Source of the DNA: Gluconobacter sp. Dm-62
Lineage (GTDB): Bacteria > Pseudomonadota > Alphaproteobacteria > Acetobacterales > Acetobacteraceae
Reading direction: 5' to 3'
NCBI RefSeq assembly: GCF_018256155.1
Contig: NZ_JAERLY010000006.1
Location: 114,282-178,281, forward strand
Length of the DNA stretch: 64,000 bases
Below the pieces are notes generated by a model that did no database searches, was not told where the DNA came from, and saw only the letters and a program-made list of their open reading frames with translations. The translations under genes were made by a program, and so were the position numbers. Below are positions 26,418 to 35,727 of this stretch, piece by piece (the first letter of the stretch is position 1; the number at the start of each line of letters is the position of its first letter).

Positions 26418-27892
26418 TCTTCCCTTACCTGACATTCAAGCTGCATCGCAGCCGCCAGCCTCTCGAAACGACGACGGACCGCACTGCCTGCCGCCCGGAC
26501 GCTGCGCGCGCCCAGAACCAGCACGAGCGTTCCGTCTTCCACGAGGAGCCTGCACTCATCCAGCAGAACCTTCGTTCCTGCACAGAGTGTATAGGCCAGC
26601 CGGAGCGCCAGACCCAACCGTACCGCCCGCTCGATCTCCGAACGCGACAGAAGCTGACGGGAGGGTTCGATCAGGGGAGAATCCATCGAGACTTCATAAC
26701 GCACGGCCAGTGTGAGCCCGATGAAAGCTCGCGCGCTGTGGTCAAAGCCTACGCCATGACCATGCATCACACGCCGGTAGGTCTGCTCCGCCCGATATTC
26801 GGGGTGATCGTAGGACCCGATATCGGACAGCATGCAGGCCAGTTCGCGCAGCCGCTTCTGTGTCCGCGTCTCGTCCCGAAACAGCGGTGCCGTCCAGCTC
26901 ACCAGCGGGCCAGCCAGCGACGCACTGCGCGCGAGACGATTGGCCATTTCTCCTGCCAGATCCGTCATCGGGTCAAGATCTGCCACCGAGGACGCCACAT
27001 GGCGCATGTACCAGCCCTCACGCAGCCCATCGACGCTGAACACGACCTTGGACGGACGCACACGCTCCATCAGACAGCGCAGCACGACTGCCGCGAAAGG
27101 GGCATCCGCCAGACGCTTGCGCGGTGCACCGGGCATTTTCTCAAGGGTTCGCTTGGGCGAACTGATCACCCAGTCCGCCATTTCCCGCGCTTCCCCTTCC
27201 GAAAGGGTAAACAGATGCACGAGGTTCAGCGGATACTGCGTCCGCGCAATCTGCAGACGCGCCAGCGCACGAAACGCCCCGCCCACCAGATAAAGCGGGC
27301 GGCCCGTCATGCCCGGAAGCCAGTTCACGGCGGCCAGAAGCTCATTCGCGATTTCAGCCGCACGCTCGATGCTGCCCTTCGCGCGGTCATGCAGTCGGAT
27401 CACACCCAGCTTGGTCGTCACGGCCTCAAAATACTGACCGTCAGCCACATGGATCAGCTCAAGTGACCCACCACCGATATCGGCCACCAGCCCGTTCGCT
27501 TCCGGCAGACCGCACAGAACGCCACGCGCCGCGTAATCGGCCTCTTCCGTCCCTTCCAGAACCCGGATCGGCACGCCCGGCATCCGGGCACGGATCGCAT
27601 CGACAAAGTCCGGACCGTTGGTGGCATCACGGACGGCAGCTGTAGCCAGAACCTCGAAAGGCTCGGCGCCCATCGCACGGGCGACGGTGTGGAACCGCCC
27701 GAGCACGTCCATCGCCAGCGCCACGCCTTCGTCATTGAGGCGCCCGGTCGCATCCAGACCACGCCCCAGCTTGAGCGTGACCTTCTCGTTGAAGATCGGA
27801 AGGGGGTTGCGTGTAACCCCTTCAAAAACAACCAGCCGGACCGAGTTTGAACCAAGATCGACAATTGCGGAACGCTGTGAAGATGAGGACAT
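26414..27892 (-). CDS. ppx: Exopolyphosphatase / pppGpp phosphatase
   Basis: ASKHA-fold Ppx/GppA family, 492 aa. N-terminal phosphate-binding IVDLGSNSVRLVVFEG, then LATAAVRDATNG, VLEGTEEADYAARGV and LVADIGGGSLELIHV (second phosphate loop), and a C-terminal HD-like helical domain. It removes terminal phosphates from polyphosphate and may also act on pppGpp. It follows ppk by only 5 bases and precedes cdh with a 4-base overlap, so synthesis and breakdown of polyphosphate are encoded on one transcript. Confidence 0.93.
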   Translation of the reverse strand: MSSSSQRSAIVDLGSNSVRLVVFEGVTRNPLPIFNEKVTLKLGRGLDATGRLNDEGVALAMDVLGRFHTVARAMGAEPFEVLATAAVRDATNGPDFVDAIRARMPGVPIRVLEGTEEADYAARGVLCGLPEANGLVADIGGGSLELIHVADGQYFEAVTTKLGVIRLHDRAKGSIERAAEIANELLAAVNWLPGMTGRPLYLVGGAFRALARLQIARTQYPLNLVHLFTLSEGEAREMADWVISSPKRTLEKMPGAPRKRLADAPFAAVVLRCLMERVRPSKVVFSVDGLREGWYMRHVASSVADLDPMTDLAGEMANRLARSASLAGPLVSWTAPLFRDETRTQKRLRELACMLSDIGSYDHPEYRAEQTYRRVMHGHGVGFDHSARAFIGLTLAVRYEVSMDSPLIEPSRQLLSRSEIERAVRLGLALRLAYTLCAGTKVLLDECRLLVEDGTLVLVLGARSVRAAGSAVRRRFERLAAAMQLECQVREE

Positions 27893-27897
27893 GAAAA

Positions 27898-30189
27898 TCA
27901 GTCTTCCAAAATCCTGTCGGGCCGCTCACGGGGGCGATGTGCCTCCGGAAGGACCTTCTCCCGCGCAGCCGAGCCTCGGCCGGACAGGGACGGATTGTTC
28001 ATGAAGTATTCGTGGGCGGAGAACGGATGTGCGCCCGGCGAAACCCGATGCCAGTAGCCGTCCCTCGTGAGCGTCCAGCTCTGAAGGTTGTCCTTGATGT
28101 TCATCGTCATGATCTGGCCAAGAATCTGCGCATGGACCGTCGGGTTCGTGATGGGCACCATGGCTTCTACCCTCCAGTCCATGTTCCGCACCATCCAGTC
28201 TGCGGAAGAAATGAAAACTTTTGCCTTCGCAGACGGCATCCGATGGCCGTTTCCAAAGGCAAAAACCCGCGCATGCTCCAGAAAACGCCCGACAATCGAC
28301 TTGATCTCGATATTATCGGAAAGCCCTGGCACACCCGGCCGCAAACAGCAGATTCCCCGGATGATTCCGATGATCTTCACTCCGGCCTGGGAGGCTTCGT
28401 AGAGCTTGTCGATCAGTTCGGCGTCCACAAGGCTGTTCATCTTCAGCCAGATCCGCCCCGGCCGCCCCGCCTTCGCATGATCGATTTCATCATGGATGAG
28501 CTGTTCGAGCGTCGAGCGGATCGTGATGGGTGAAAACGCCAGCGCATCCATTTTCGCGGGGGTGGCATAGCCCGTCATGTAGTTGAACAGGCGTGCCGAA
28601 TCCGACGCCAGCTTCGGGTCGCAGGTGAAGAACGACAGATCCGTATAAATCCGCGCCGTGATTGGATGGTAGTTGCCGGTCCCGAAATGTGCGTAAGACC
28701 GCAGCGAACCGTTCTCGCGACGGACCACAAGGCTCAGCTTGGCATGCGTCTTGAGATGTGCGAACCCGAATACCACCTGCACGCCCGCCGCTTCCAGCGC
28801 ACGGGACAGGCGGATATTGGCTTCCTCATCAAACCGCGCCCGAAGCTCGACCATCGCCGTGACCGACTTTCCGGCCTCTGCCGCCTCGATCAGCGCATGC
28901 ACGATCGGGCTGTCGCGGGACGTGCGGTACAGCGTCTGCTTGATCGCCAGCACATTCGGATCGAGAGCAGCCTGACGCAGGAACTGCACGACAACATCGA
29001 AGCTCTCGAACGGATGGTGGACCAGCATGTCCTTCGCCCGGATCGCGGCGAAACAGTCGCCATCATAGTCCAGAACGCGCTCGGGAAAGCGCGGCGTATA
29101 GGGCGGAAACACCAGATCCGGACGGTCATCCACGATCAGCTGCTTGAGATCGGTCACACCGACGAGACATGGCAGGACAACGACGTCCTCTTCACCCACG
29201 CCAAGCTCATCGCCCATCTCACGACCCAGCGTATCCGGCAGCTTGCGATCCAGTGCGAGATGAATGCATACGCCGCGCCGACGCTGCTTCAGCGCCGTCT
29301 CATAAGACCGCACCAAATCCTCGGCCTCGTCCTCGAACTCCACATCCGTATCGCGGATCACGCGCAGCACACCCGCCGCCCCGATCACCAGCCCCGGAAA
29401 CAGACGCCCGGCGAACAGCGTGATGAGGTCTTCAAGCAGCACAAACCGGATCTGGTCCGGCGTTTCCTGCCCTTCCTTCAGTCGTGCTGGCAGACGCAGG
29501 AACCGGGGCACCTGCGCCGGAAGCAGGATCAGACCATCCATGACATGCGCCGAGGATGCCGCGTCCTTCAGACGCATATGTAGCGCCAGACCCATATTAG
29601 GAATGAACGGTAGCGGATGGGACGGATCGACCGCCATAGGCGTCAGCACCGGGAAGACGCGCTCATCAAATAATGTGGACAGCTGTGCCAGGTCCGTCTC
29701 ATCCAGCGAGTCGGTCGGCAGGATGACGATCCCTGCCTCCTTCAGCTCCCCTTCCAGCACATGCCAGACGCGCTGCTGCTCAGCCAGAAGATGCCGCGCC
29801 TTCTGTCGGACCTGCGCAAGCTGCTGGATAGGCGTCAGCCCGTCAGGGCTTCGGACGACCATACCCTCACGCACCTGCCCCACAAGCCCGGCCACACGCA
29901 CCGAATAGAACTCGTCGAGATTGCTGGAGCTGATGGACAAAAACCGCACACGCTCCAGAAGCGGATTGCGGGTATTCTCGGCCTCATCGATGACACGCTG
30001 GTTGAAGTCCAGCCAGGACAGCTCCCGGTTCAGGAACCGCTCCGGCGATGTCGGCATATGCGCATAATCTTCAGCACGGACTGCAGGCGTCTGACGACGG
30101 CGACTGCGGTTCTGGGCCGGGGTTACTGCACTGCGGGGCTTGCGGGGGGAACGGCGGCGCGGAGCCGGCCGGGAATCTTCAGTCGTCAC
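27898..30189 (-). CDS. ppk: Polyphosphate kinase 1
   Basis: Makes polyphosphate from ATP; 763 aa with a GTG start at 30189. The N-domain begins RFLNRELSWLDFNQRVIDEAEN. The two phospholipase-D-like catalytic halves show the autophosphorylated His in FGTGNYHPITARIYTDLSFFTCD and the partner motif KVFISSADWMVRNMDWRVEAMVPI. The first 45 residues are an Arg/Pro/Ser-rich tail beyond the usual family start. The gene lies between hdaA and ppx, a frequent alphaproteobacterial order. Confidence 0.95.
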   Translation of the reverse strand: MTTEDSRPAPRRRSPRKPRSAVTPAQNRSRRRQTPAVRAEDYAHMPTSPERFLNRELSWLDFNQRVIDEAENTRNPLLERVRFLSISSSNLDEFYSVRVAGLVGQVREGMVVRSPDGLTPIQQLAQVRQKARHLLAEQQRVWHVLEGELKEAGIVILPTDSLDETDLAQLSTLFDERVFPVLTPMAVDPSHPLPFIPNMGLALHMRLKDAASSAHVMDGLILLPAQVPRFLRLPARLKEGQETPDQIRFVLLEDLITLFAGRLFPGLVIGAAGVLRVIRDTDVEFEDEAEDLVRSYETALKQRRRGVCIHLALDRKLPDTLGREMGDELGVGEEDVVVLPCLVGVTDLKQLIVDDRPDLVFPPYTPRFPERVLDYDGDCFAAIRAKDMLVHHPFESFDVVVQFLRQAALDPNVLAIKQTLYRTSRDSPIVHALIEAAEAGKSVTAMVELRARFDEEANIRLSRALEAAGVQVVFGFAHLKTHAKLSLVVRRENGSLRSYAHFGTGNYHPITARIYTDLSFFTCDPKLASDSARLFNYMTGYATPAKMDALAFSPITIRSTLEQLIHDEIDHAKAGRPGRIWLKMNSLVDAELIDKLYEASQAGVKIIGIIRGICCLRPGVPGLSDNIEIKSIVGRFLEHARVFAFGNGHRMPSAKAKVFISSADWMVRNMDWRVEAMVPITNPTVHAQILGQIMTMNIKDNLQSWTLTRDGYWHRVSPGAHPFSAHEYFMNNPSLSGRGSAAREKVLPEAHRPRERPDRILED

Positions 30190-30321
30190 GATGGGGTCTT
30201 CCGGAACACACAGAAATACAGATTGCGCAAAGGGTCGTGCCGCAGGATGGGCATGTCAAACGGAGTTTTTGTGTCAGTCCCATGACGCTCCGGAACACAT
30301 CCGCGACAGGGCACATCTTCC

Positions 30322-31035
30322 TTACCCCTCAGGCGTCAGCAGATCCGGCAGCATCTCCAGTGCCAGCGCCCGCGTGATAGGCTGCTTGCGCGCCAGAGCC
30401 GCTTCGTCCAGCCGCTCTACCGCCGAAACCAGCGCATTGCCCGTCCGCGGAAGATGACGCCACAGCCACTCCGTCACCGACTGCGACACAACAAGCTGCC
30501 GGTCCGCCAGCAGTGACAGCAACAGCGTCGCCCGCAGATCATCCTCAGGCTCCCCGGTCGCGGTGGTCGCGGTTGCCCGAAGACGGCTGGCCAGATCGGG
30601 CAGCATGAAATGATTGCGGGACGGCGGCAGCCGCCCTGCCATCAGAACCCGGTCGCCCTGCGAAAATGCATCGTTCAACAGATGCAGCATGGTCGCCTCG
30701 TCCCCCGGCGAATCGGCGTTGTCGATCGCCAGATTTCCCTGAACCCGGATCCGCCCCCCGGCGGAAGACGTGGAAAACAGACGCGCATCCAGCACCGTGG
30801 CGTCATGTTCATGCGCCCAGGCCGTCAGAAGATGCGTCTTGCCTGTCCCCGAAGGCCCCCAGAGCCAGAGACGCCCATCCGGCCACTGGCTCCGCGCCAG
30901 CCAGGCCCTTGCCGCCGCATTGGACGGACCATTAATGAAACGCTCCGACGTCATGGCCGTCACCCGACGCAGCGGAAACGCCATCTGAACGGCCGCCTGC
31001 CCTCCCGAAACCCCGTCCACATCCCGTTTCGTCAT
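30322..31035 (-). CDS. hdaA: DnaA-like AAA+ protein, HdaA (regulatory inactivation of DnaA)
   Basis: 237 aa, matching the Hda/HdaA family that works with the DNA clamp to stimulate ATP hydrolysis by DnaA. AAA+ features: [19 protein letters not shown] (Walker A), LAIDNADS (Walker B-like, with an unusual Asn instead of the usual acidic second residue), sensor region [10 protein letters not shown], and a short lid. No DNA-binding domain IV. The N-terminal MAFPLRRV can hold the clamp-binding peptide. ATG at 31035 has AAAAGGGG 6 bases upstream. Divergent from purM, as in Caulobacter and relatives. Confidence 0.88.
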   Translation of the reverse strand: MTKRDVDGVSGGQAAVQMAFPLRRVTAMTSERFINGPSNAAARAWLARSQWPDGRLWLWGPSGTGKTHLLTAWAHEHDATVLDARLFSTSSAGGRIRVQGNLAIDNADSPGDEATMLHLLNDAFSQGDRVLMAGRLPPSRNHFMLPDLASRLRATATTATGEPEDDLRATLLLSLLADRQLVVSQSVTEWLWRHLPRTGNALVSAVERLDEAALARKQPITRALALEMLPDLLTPEG

Positions 31036-31137
31036 CGCAGGCCCCTTTTTCATGCCGTTCCGCCTTCAAACAGGCGTTCCGCCAGCGCGCAGGATGCTCT
31101 AGAACGGCGTCACGTCAACCAGCGGGAACCTTCGACC

Positions 31138-32223
31138 ATGACCGATCAGCCTGACATCGCCCCCGGCAAGAGCCACAGCACGACCGGCGGCGCAAGCTAC
31201 GCACAGGCCGGCGTGGACATTGCCGCAGGCGATGCACTGGTCGACGCGATAAAGCCCGCAGCCAAGGCGACAAACCGCCCCGGCACCATGGGCGGCCTCG
31301 GCGGCTTCGGCGCCCTGTTCGATCTCAAGGCCGCAGGCTTCACCGATCCCGTTCTCGTCAGCTGCACCGATGGCGTCGGCACCAAGCTGATGGTCGCCAT
31401 CGAAGCCGACAAACACGATGACGTTGGGATCGACCTCGTGGCCATGTGCGTCAACGATCTCGTCGTGCAGGGCGCTACCCCGCTGTTTTTCCTGGACTAC
31501 CTCGCCACGGGCAAGCTCTCGGTCGAAGCCGCTGCCATGGTTGTGAAAGGCATCGCCAAGGGCTGCGCCGAATCTGGCTGCGCCCTCGTCGGCGGCGAAA
31601 CGGCTGAAATGCCCGGCATGTATGCCCCCGGCCATTACGATCTCGCAGGTTTCAGCGTCGGCGCGGCCGAGCGTAACAGCCTGCTCCCGGCCAACATCGC
31701 CGAAGGTGACACGCTGATCGGCCTGCCCTCTTCCGGCGTCCATTCCAACGGCTTCTCGCTGGTCCGCGAAGTCGTGCGCCGCTCCGGCCTCGGCTGGAAC
31801 GATCCGGCCCCCTTCGCCGAAGGACACACCCTCGCCGAAGCCCTGCTGACACCGACCAAACTCTATGTCCGCACGGTTCTGGACCTGCACGCCAAGGGCC
31901 TGCTCCACGGCTGCGCCCACATCACCGGCGGCGGCCTGCCCGGCAACCTGCCCCGCGTCCTGCCCGAAGGCCTTGGCGTCCGTGTCGACGGCTCCGCATG
32001 GGTCGTTCCGTCCGTCTTCCGCTGGCTGGCCGAAACCGGCAACGTGGCTGCCGACGAAATGCTCCGCGTCTTCAACTGCGGCATCGGCATGGTCCTCGTC
32101 ACGTCCGAGCCCGAGAAGGTCATGGCCGAGCTGGATGCCCGCGGCGAAACCGGTTTCCTCATGGGCCAGATCGTCCGCTCTGATGATGCCTACACCCTGA
32201 CCGCGCCGGTCTCCTTCGCATGA
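31138..32223 (+). CDS. purM: Phosphoribosylformylglycinamidine cyclo-ligase
   Basis: Makes aminoimidazole ribotide in purine synthesis, 361 aa. Starts [21 protein letters not shown], with [15 protein letters not shown] (ATP loop), [36 protein letters not shown] and [21 protein letters not shown] sequence, all PurM signatures. The start at 31138 gives [13 protein letters not shown]; upstream in-frame sequence covers the divergent hdaA. The stop overlaps the purN ATG (ATGA). Confidence 0.97.
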   Translation: MTDQPDIAPGKSHSTTGGASYAQAGVDIAAGDALVDAIKPAAKATNRPGTMGGLGGFGALFDLKAAGFTDPVLVSCTDGVGTKLMVAIEADKHDDVGIDLVAMCVNDLVVQGATPLFFLDYLATGKLSVEAAAMVVKGIAKGCAESGCALVGGETAEMPGMYAPGHYDLAGFSVGAAERNSLLPANIAEGDTLIGLPSSGVHSNGFSLVREVVRRSGLGWNDPAPFAEGHTLAEALLTPTKLYVRTVLDLHAKGLLHGCAHITGGGLPGNLPRVLPEGLGVRVDGSAWVVPSVFRWLAETGNVAADEMLRVFNCGIGMVLVTSEPEKVMAELDARGETGFLMGQIVRSDDAYTLTAPVSFA

Positions 32224-32852
32224 AGAAGCCGCACTCGAAAGCCAGAGCCAAGGCCACGCCCAAAAAAACCGAAAAAGTCCCCGTCGCGGTCCTGATCAGC
32301 GGCCGCGGCAGCAATATGCGCGCCCTGATCGAAGCCTGTGCCAGGCCGGACTACCCCGCCGAAATCGTGCTGGTCCTCAGCAACCGTCCCGATGCGCCTG
32401 GCCTTGAAGTCGCCGCAGAAGCTGGCCTGAAAACCCTCGTCATCGACCACAAGCCTTTCGGGACGGACCGCGAGGCCCATGAACGCGAAATCGACGCCGC
32501 CCTTCAGGCTTCCGGCGCCATGCTGGTCGTCCTCGCGGGCTATATGCGCGTTCTGACGCCTTGGCTGGTCAATGCGTGGGAAGACAGGATGCTCAACATC
32601 CACCCGAGCCTCCTGCCCGCCTTCCCCGGCCTGCACACCCACGAAGCAGCCATCAAGGCTGGCGCAAAGGAACATGGCTGTACCGTCCATCTGGTGACAT
32701 CCGGCGTGGACGAAGGCCCCATCCTCGGTCAGGCCAGCGTTCCCGTGCTGGAAACTGACACCCCCGAAACCCTCGCCGCCCGCGTTCTGGAACAGGAACA
32801 TCTCCTCTATCCGGATGTACTGGAAATGATTTGCGACGTCTTTGCAAAATAA
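32220..32852 (+). CDS. purN: Phosphoribosylglycinamide formyltransferase
   Basis: Transfers a formyl group from 10-formyl-THF to GAR; 210 aa. [19 protein letters not shown] (GAR phosphate site), [41 protein letters not shown] (catalytic Asn-His) and [16 protein letters not shown] (catalytic Asp) are all present. The first 18 residues are Lys-rich and precede the usual start. Overlaps purM by 4 bases. Confidence 0.97.
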   Translation: MKKPHSKARAKATPKKTEKVPVAVLISGRGSNMRALIEACARPDYPAEIVLVLSNRPDAPGLEVAAEAGLKTLVIDHKPFGTDREAHEREIDAALQASGAMLVVLAGYMRVLTPWLVNAWEDRMLNIHPSLLPAFPGLHTHEAAIKAGAKEHGCTVHLVTSGVDEGPILGQASVPVLETDTPETLAARVLEQEHLLYPDVLEMICDVFAK

Positions 32853-32989
32853 AGCCTTACGACATCACCTACTCTTATTTTGTTTCTTACTGGATTGAAT
32901 AAATTATATTGAGCAGGAATATTTCTGGAGTTGATTGCAGTATTTTCGGGTGTGTTTAGTATAAATTACATCCCGGCGTGATTACGAGG

Positions 32990-33009
32990 CTGTTCATCCG
33001 GATGAACAG
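32990..33009. promoter_or_regulatory. Perfect 20-bp palindrome (possible operator)
   Basis: CTGTTCATCCGGATGAACAG reads the same on both strands with no central spacer. It is not followed by a T-run on either strand, so it is not a typical terminator; a dimeric regulator binding site is the simplest reading. It sits about 280 bases before the glycosyltransferase start. Confidence 0.5.
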
Positions 33010-33104
33010 TCCTGATCCGTCAGAAAATGACACTTTAGCTATTCCCGTCCTATCTGCCGCGTCGATTATTTGTGTAGCGGAACATTTAGTTTTTTAGCAC
33101 TGGC

Positions 33105-33186
33105 TACGAAAAGGGTTGGGTCGTCCCGGGTGAAAATAGCGCACGACTAAACCCGGACACCACGCGCCCAATACCCCTTTTTCGTA
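33105..33186. repeat. 82-base imperfect inverted repeat with internal crossing complementarity
   Basis: TACGAAAAGGGTTGGG (33105-33120) is complementary, with a few gaps, to the segment ending CCCCTTTTTCGTA at 33186. Inside, GTCGT is complementary to a later ACGAC, and CCGGGT to a later ACCCGG, in crossing order, which could form a pseudoknot. It could be a structured RNA leader or a relic of a small inverted-repeat element. Confidence 0.4.
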
Positions 33187-33290
33187 TGTCCATAAGGCCA
33201 CCGAAAACGCTCGATAAAACCGTTCACTTGTCTACCTTTACAAGCTAGGCTCTTGCAGGACTCAAACCTTATTTGATTGCGATCGCCTGT

Positions 33291-35066
33291 ATGGATAACA
33301 AAACCCTGCGATGTGCCTGCCTCCTGATGCAGCGCAACGAGTCCGAATTACTTGAGCCTTGGATCAAGTATCATGGCGCGCTGTTCGGATACGAAAATCT
33401 TTTCATTTTTGACAACGGATCTGACAACCCCAAAGTCAAACGCATTCTTGAACATTATATTACTATTGGAGTTCACGTCGATAACCAGTTTCCCCGCCCA
33501 GAAGACTACTTGGATAAGGGCAAAATCCTGACCGATTGCGCTCAACGCATTAACGAAACCGGGGGATATGATTTCTTTTTCCCATTAGATTGCGATGAAT
33601 TTCTTGCCTTTCATACGGAAGACGGAAAAGTGTCATGTAATTTTGATAAGATCAAAGATTATCTGACGTACCTGCCCAAATCTGACACGACTTACCATGT
33701 AATCCGAAATTACCTCAATATTATTGGAAGTCCTGATTATTTTCAGGAACATCCCGGTAACAAAGTCTTTTTTAGCAATCAGTTGATTGTCCCGCTGGAT
33801 CACGACTTACATCTGACATCATCCTCAGCGGAAACAGCCCCTTGCGAAATCGTGTATATTCACTGCCATGCGAGGCCGTTTGATACCATGCTTGTCCGCT
33901 CACGCGACAAGCTGCGTCCGTGGGTAGATGTCGACGATCCCAAAGCATTGGTTACCTTTGAAGCCGATAAAGGAATTGGCTGGAATTTGGTTAAATATCT
34001 TCGAATGTCTGAAAAACAATACCTGGATACTTTCAATAAAACTGGAGCAACGCACATTCCTGAACTCACGGAAATCCTCAAAAATCTTGGCTGCTTCACT
34101 GATTTTCTTACAGGAAGCCATACTGGGAACACTGATATCCGGATGGACAAACTCTCAATTCCAAATGTTCTGCATTTAAATGCAATTGATCATACTGACG
34201 ACAATACAATCATACTTGCGATGCCCCGTCTTTCTGAAAAGACGTCATCAGTAATGGCAACACTTCTGAGTGCCATGAACTTCGAAATAATCTCCGCTGG
34301 GTCGCAGATTGGCGAAGACCATACAGTTCGTAGCGCACTACAAGCAGGCCTGTGGGAAAAGCTAAGAAAATTTTCGATCGCACAAGCCGAAAAAAACCGA
34401 CGCCTTGCCATAACTGATTTTTCAGCAGACGAGCTGAGCCTCCTCCAGAGCATTCCGGTTGCAAACCTGCGCAGCCTGATTGTTCTGCCATATCTGATGA
34501 CCTCCCTCACAGGCAGTCATGAAATCGTAGCCTCTTCCGCGCGCCCCCTTCTCGCCCGTCAGGCGCGGGAAAATGCAGAGACTCTCACAGTCGCTCTTTC
34601 AAGCACCCTTGAAGCGCTTCTTGTGGAAGAAACCCTCGTCCAGAATGACCCCCAGGCATTGCTGGTAGCATTTTTGGACTTCCTGGGGCCTGAGTTTAAA
34701 GCTGGTCTGGACGCGGACGCTCTGGTCCAAAAAATTCAATATGATTCCCTGCCATGCAAAGAAGAGGAATTTTCGTTCTACGAGGGCTGGATCGATACCG
34801 TTTCCGATGATCTCGTAGCCGGATGGTGTTGGCGCAAATACAGCGACATCCCCCAAGTCGTCGGTCTGATTATTGACGATCAGCTTGTCGAAGTCGCAAT
34901 CGCCAATACATATCGCGAAGACCTTCGAAACGCCGGTATTGGATGTGGCTCTTTCGGCTTCCATTTGCCGCTGCCGGAAAACGGACCTTTCTCGCCAGAT
35001 CGCATTCAAGTGCGTATTCTTAAAGACAATGTCCGCCTCAGATCATCGTCTGATCCGCAACATTGA
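33291..35066 (+). CDS. Glycosyltransferase, GT2-like (Glyco_tranf_2_4 type) with C-terminal accessory domain
   Basis: 591 aa from ATG 33291 (MDNKTLRCACLLMQRNE). The first about 230 residues look like a GT-A transferase: RNESELLEPWIKYHGALFGYENLFIFDNGSDN and the metal-binding FPLDCDEFLAF (DxD). The middle about 250 residues are unassigned. The last about 95 (FYEGWIDTVSDDLVAGWCW to FGFHLPLPENGPF, with ANTYREDLRNAGIGCGSFGF) form a beta-rich accessory domain seen in polysaccharide-related proteins of this group. Base composition and codon use (many AAT, GAT, AAA) differ from neighbours, suggesting transfer. No strong ribosome-binding site was found. Confidence 0.8.
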   Translation: MDNKTLRCACLLMQRNESELLEPWIKYHGALFGYENLFIFDNGSDNPKVKRILEHYITIGVHVDNQFPRPEDYLDKGKILTDCAQRINETGGYDFFFPLDCDEFLAFHTEDGKVSCNFDKIKDYLTYLPKSDTTYHVIRNYLNIIGSPDYFQEHPGNKVFFSNQLIVPLDHDLHLTSSSAETAPCEIVYIHCHARPFDTMLVRSRDKLRPWVDVDDPKALVTFEADKGIGWNLVKYLRMSEKQYLDTFNKTGATHIPELTEILKNLGCFTDFLTGSHTGNTDIRMDKLSIPNVLHLNAIDHTDDNTIILAMPRLSEKTSSVMATLLSAMNFEIISAGSQIGEDHTVRSALQAGLWEKLRKFSIAQAEKNRRLAITDFSADELSLLQSIPVANLRSLIVLPYLMTSLTGSHEIVASSARPLLARQARENAETLTVALSSTLEALLVEETLVQNDPQALLVAFLDFLGPEFKAGLDADALVQKIQYDSLPCKEEEFSFYEGWIDTVSDDLVAGWCWRKYSDIPQVVGLIIDDQLVEVAIANTYREDLRNAGIGCGSFGFHLPLPENGPFSPDRIQVRILKDNVRLRSSSDPQH

Positions 35067-35096
35067 CGCAGTATATTCTCGAGTAATCACGGCAAA

Positions 35097-35134
35097 CAAA
35101 AAAAGGCGCGGACTTCAGTCCGCGCCTTTTTTCT
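35097..35134. terminator. Strong bidirectional terminator
   Basis: AAAAGGCGCGGAC (35101-35113) and GTCCGCGCCTTTT (35118-35130) pair perfectly over a TTCA loop, with an A-run before and T-run after. It ends both the glycosyltransferase and the convergent ndk transcripts. Confidence 0.95.
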
Positions 35135-35159
35135 TAGAACAGATTGTTCCTGTCGCAGA

Positions 35160-35582
35160 TTACGGCAGGATTTCCGTCTCGGCGAAGAAGAAGGAGATTT
35201 CGTTCTTCGCGTTCTCGAGGCTGTCGGAACCATGCACGGAGTTGGCTTCGATGCTCTCGGCGAACAGCTTGCGAACGGTGCCTTCAGCAGCGTCGGCCGG
35301 GTTCGTGGCGCCCATGACTTCACGGTTCTTGGCGACAGCGCCTTCACCCTGAAGAACCTGTACGATAACCGGCTCGGCAATCATGGAGGACACGAGGCTG
35401 CCGTAGAACGGACGCTCCTTGTGCACTTCATAGAAAGCACCAGCCTGCTTCTCGGTCAGCTGGATGCGCTTCTGGGCAACGATACGCAGGCCGGCGCCTT
35501 CGAACACGGCATTGATCTTGCCGGTCAGGTTACGCTTGGTCGCGTCGGGCTTGATGATGGAAAGCGTGCGCTCGAGAGCCAT
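35160..35582 (-). CDS. ndk: Nucleoside diphosphate kinase
   Basis: 140 aa, balances NTP pools by phosphate transfer through a phosphohistidine. [23 protein letters not shown] is the canonical start; the catalytic His is in [13 protein letters not shown], and [20 protein letters not shown] is the family block. It has its own short leader with the 12-bp palindrome AGGACCGGTCCT about 14 bases upstream of the start codon, and a strong terminator downstream. Confidence 0.97.
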   Translation of the reverse strand: MALERTLSIIKPDATKRNLTGKINAVFEGAGLRIVAQKRIQLTEKQAGAFYEVHKERPFYGSLVSSMIAEPVIVQVLQGEGAVAKNREVMGATNPADAAEGTVRKLFAESIEANSVHGSDSLENAKNEISFFFAETEILP

Positions 35583-35727
35583 CTTTCTTCTCCTGGTTAG
35601 GACCGGTCCTCGCAGGACCAGCGGGTAAATACCGCCGTTCCACTAGAGCAAATTCATCGTTCCTGATAGGTCTGTCGCAGTATTTTAACGTCCCCTGTTT
35701 CTTTTCTTCCGACTGATCGAGGCGCCC

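Larger units (their letters stand above)
32853..33290. other. AT-rich intergenic region with a palindrome and a large imperfect hairpin
   Basis: This 438-base stretch has no convincing coding region and is clearly richer in A/T than the flanking purN and ndk genes. It contains a perfect 20-bp palindrome at 32990-33009 and an 82-base imperfect inverted repeat at 33105-33186, both annotated separately. No terminator with a T-run was found right after purN. The promoter of the glycosyltransferase gene must lie here, but I could not pick a -35/-10 pair with confidence. Confidence 0.6.

Noticed and set aside
32990..33009. The 20-bp palindrome as a terminator of purN
   Set aside because: No T-run follows on either strand and it is 140 bases past the purN stop.
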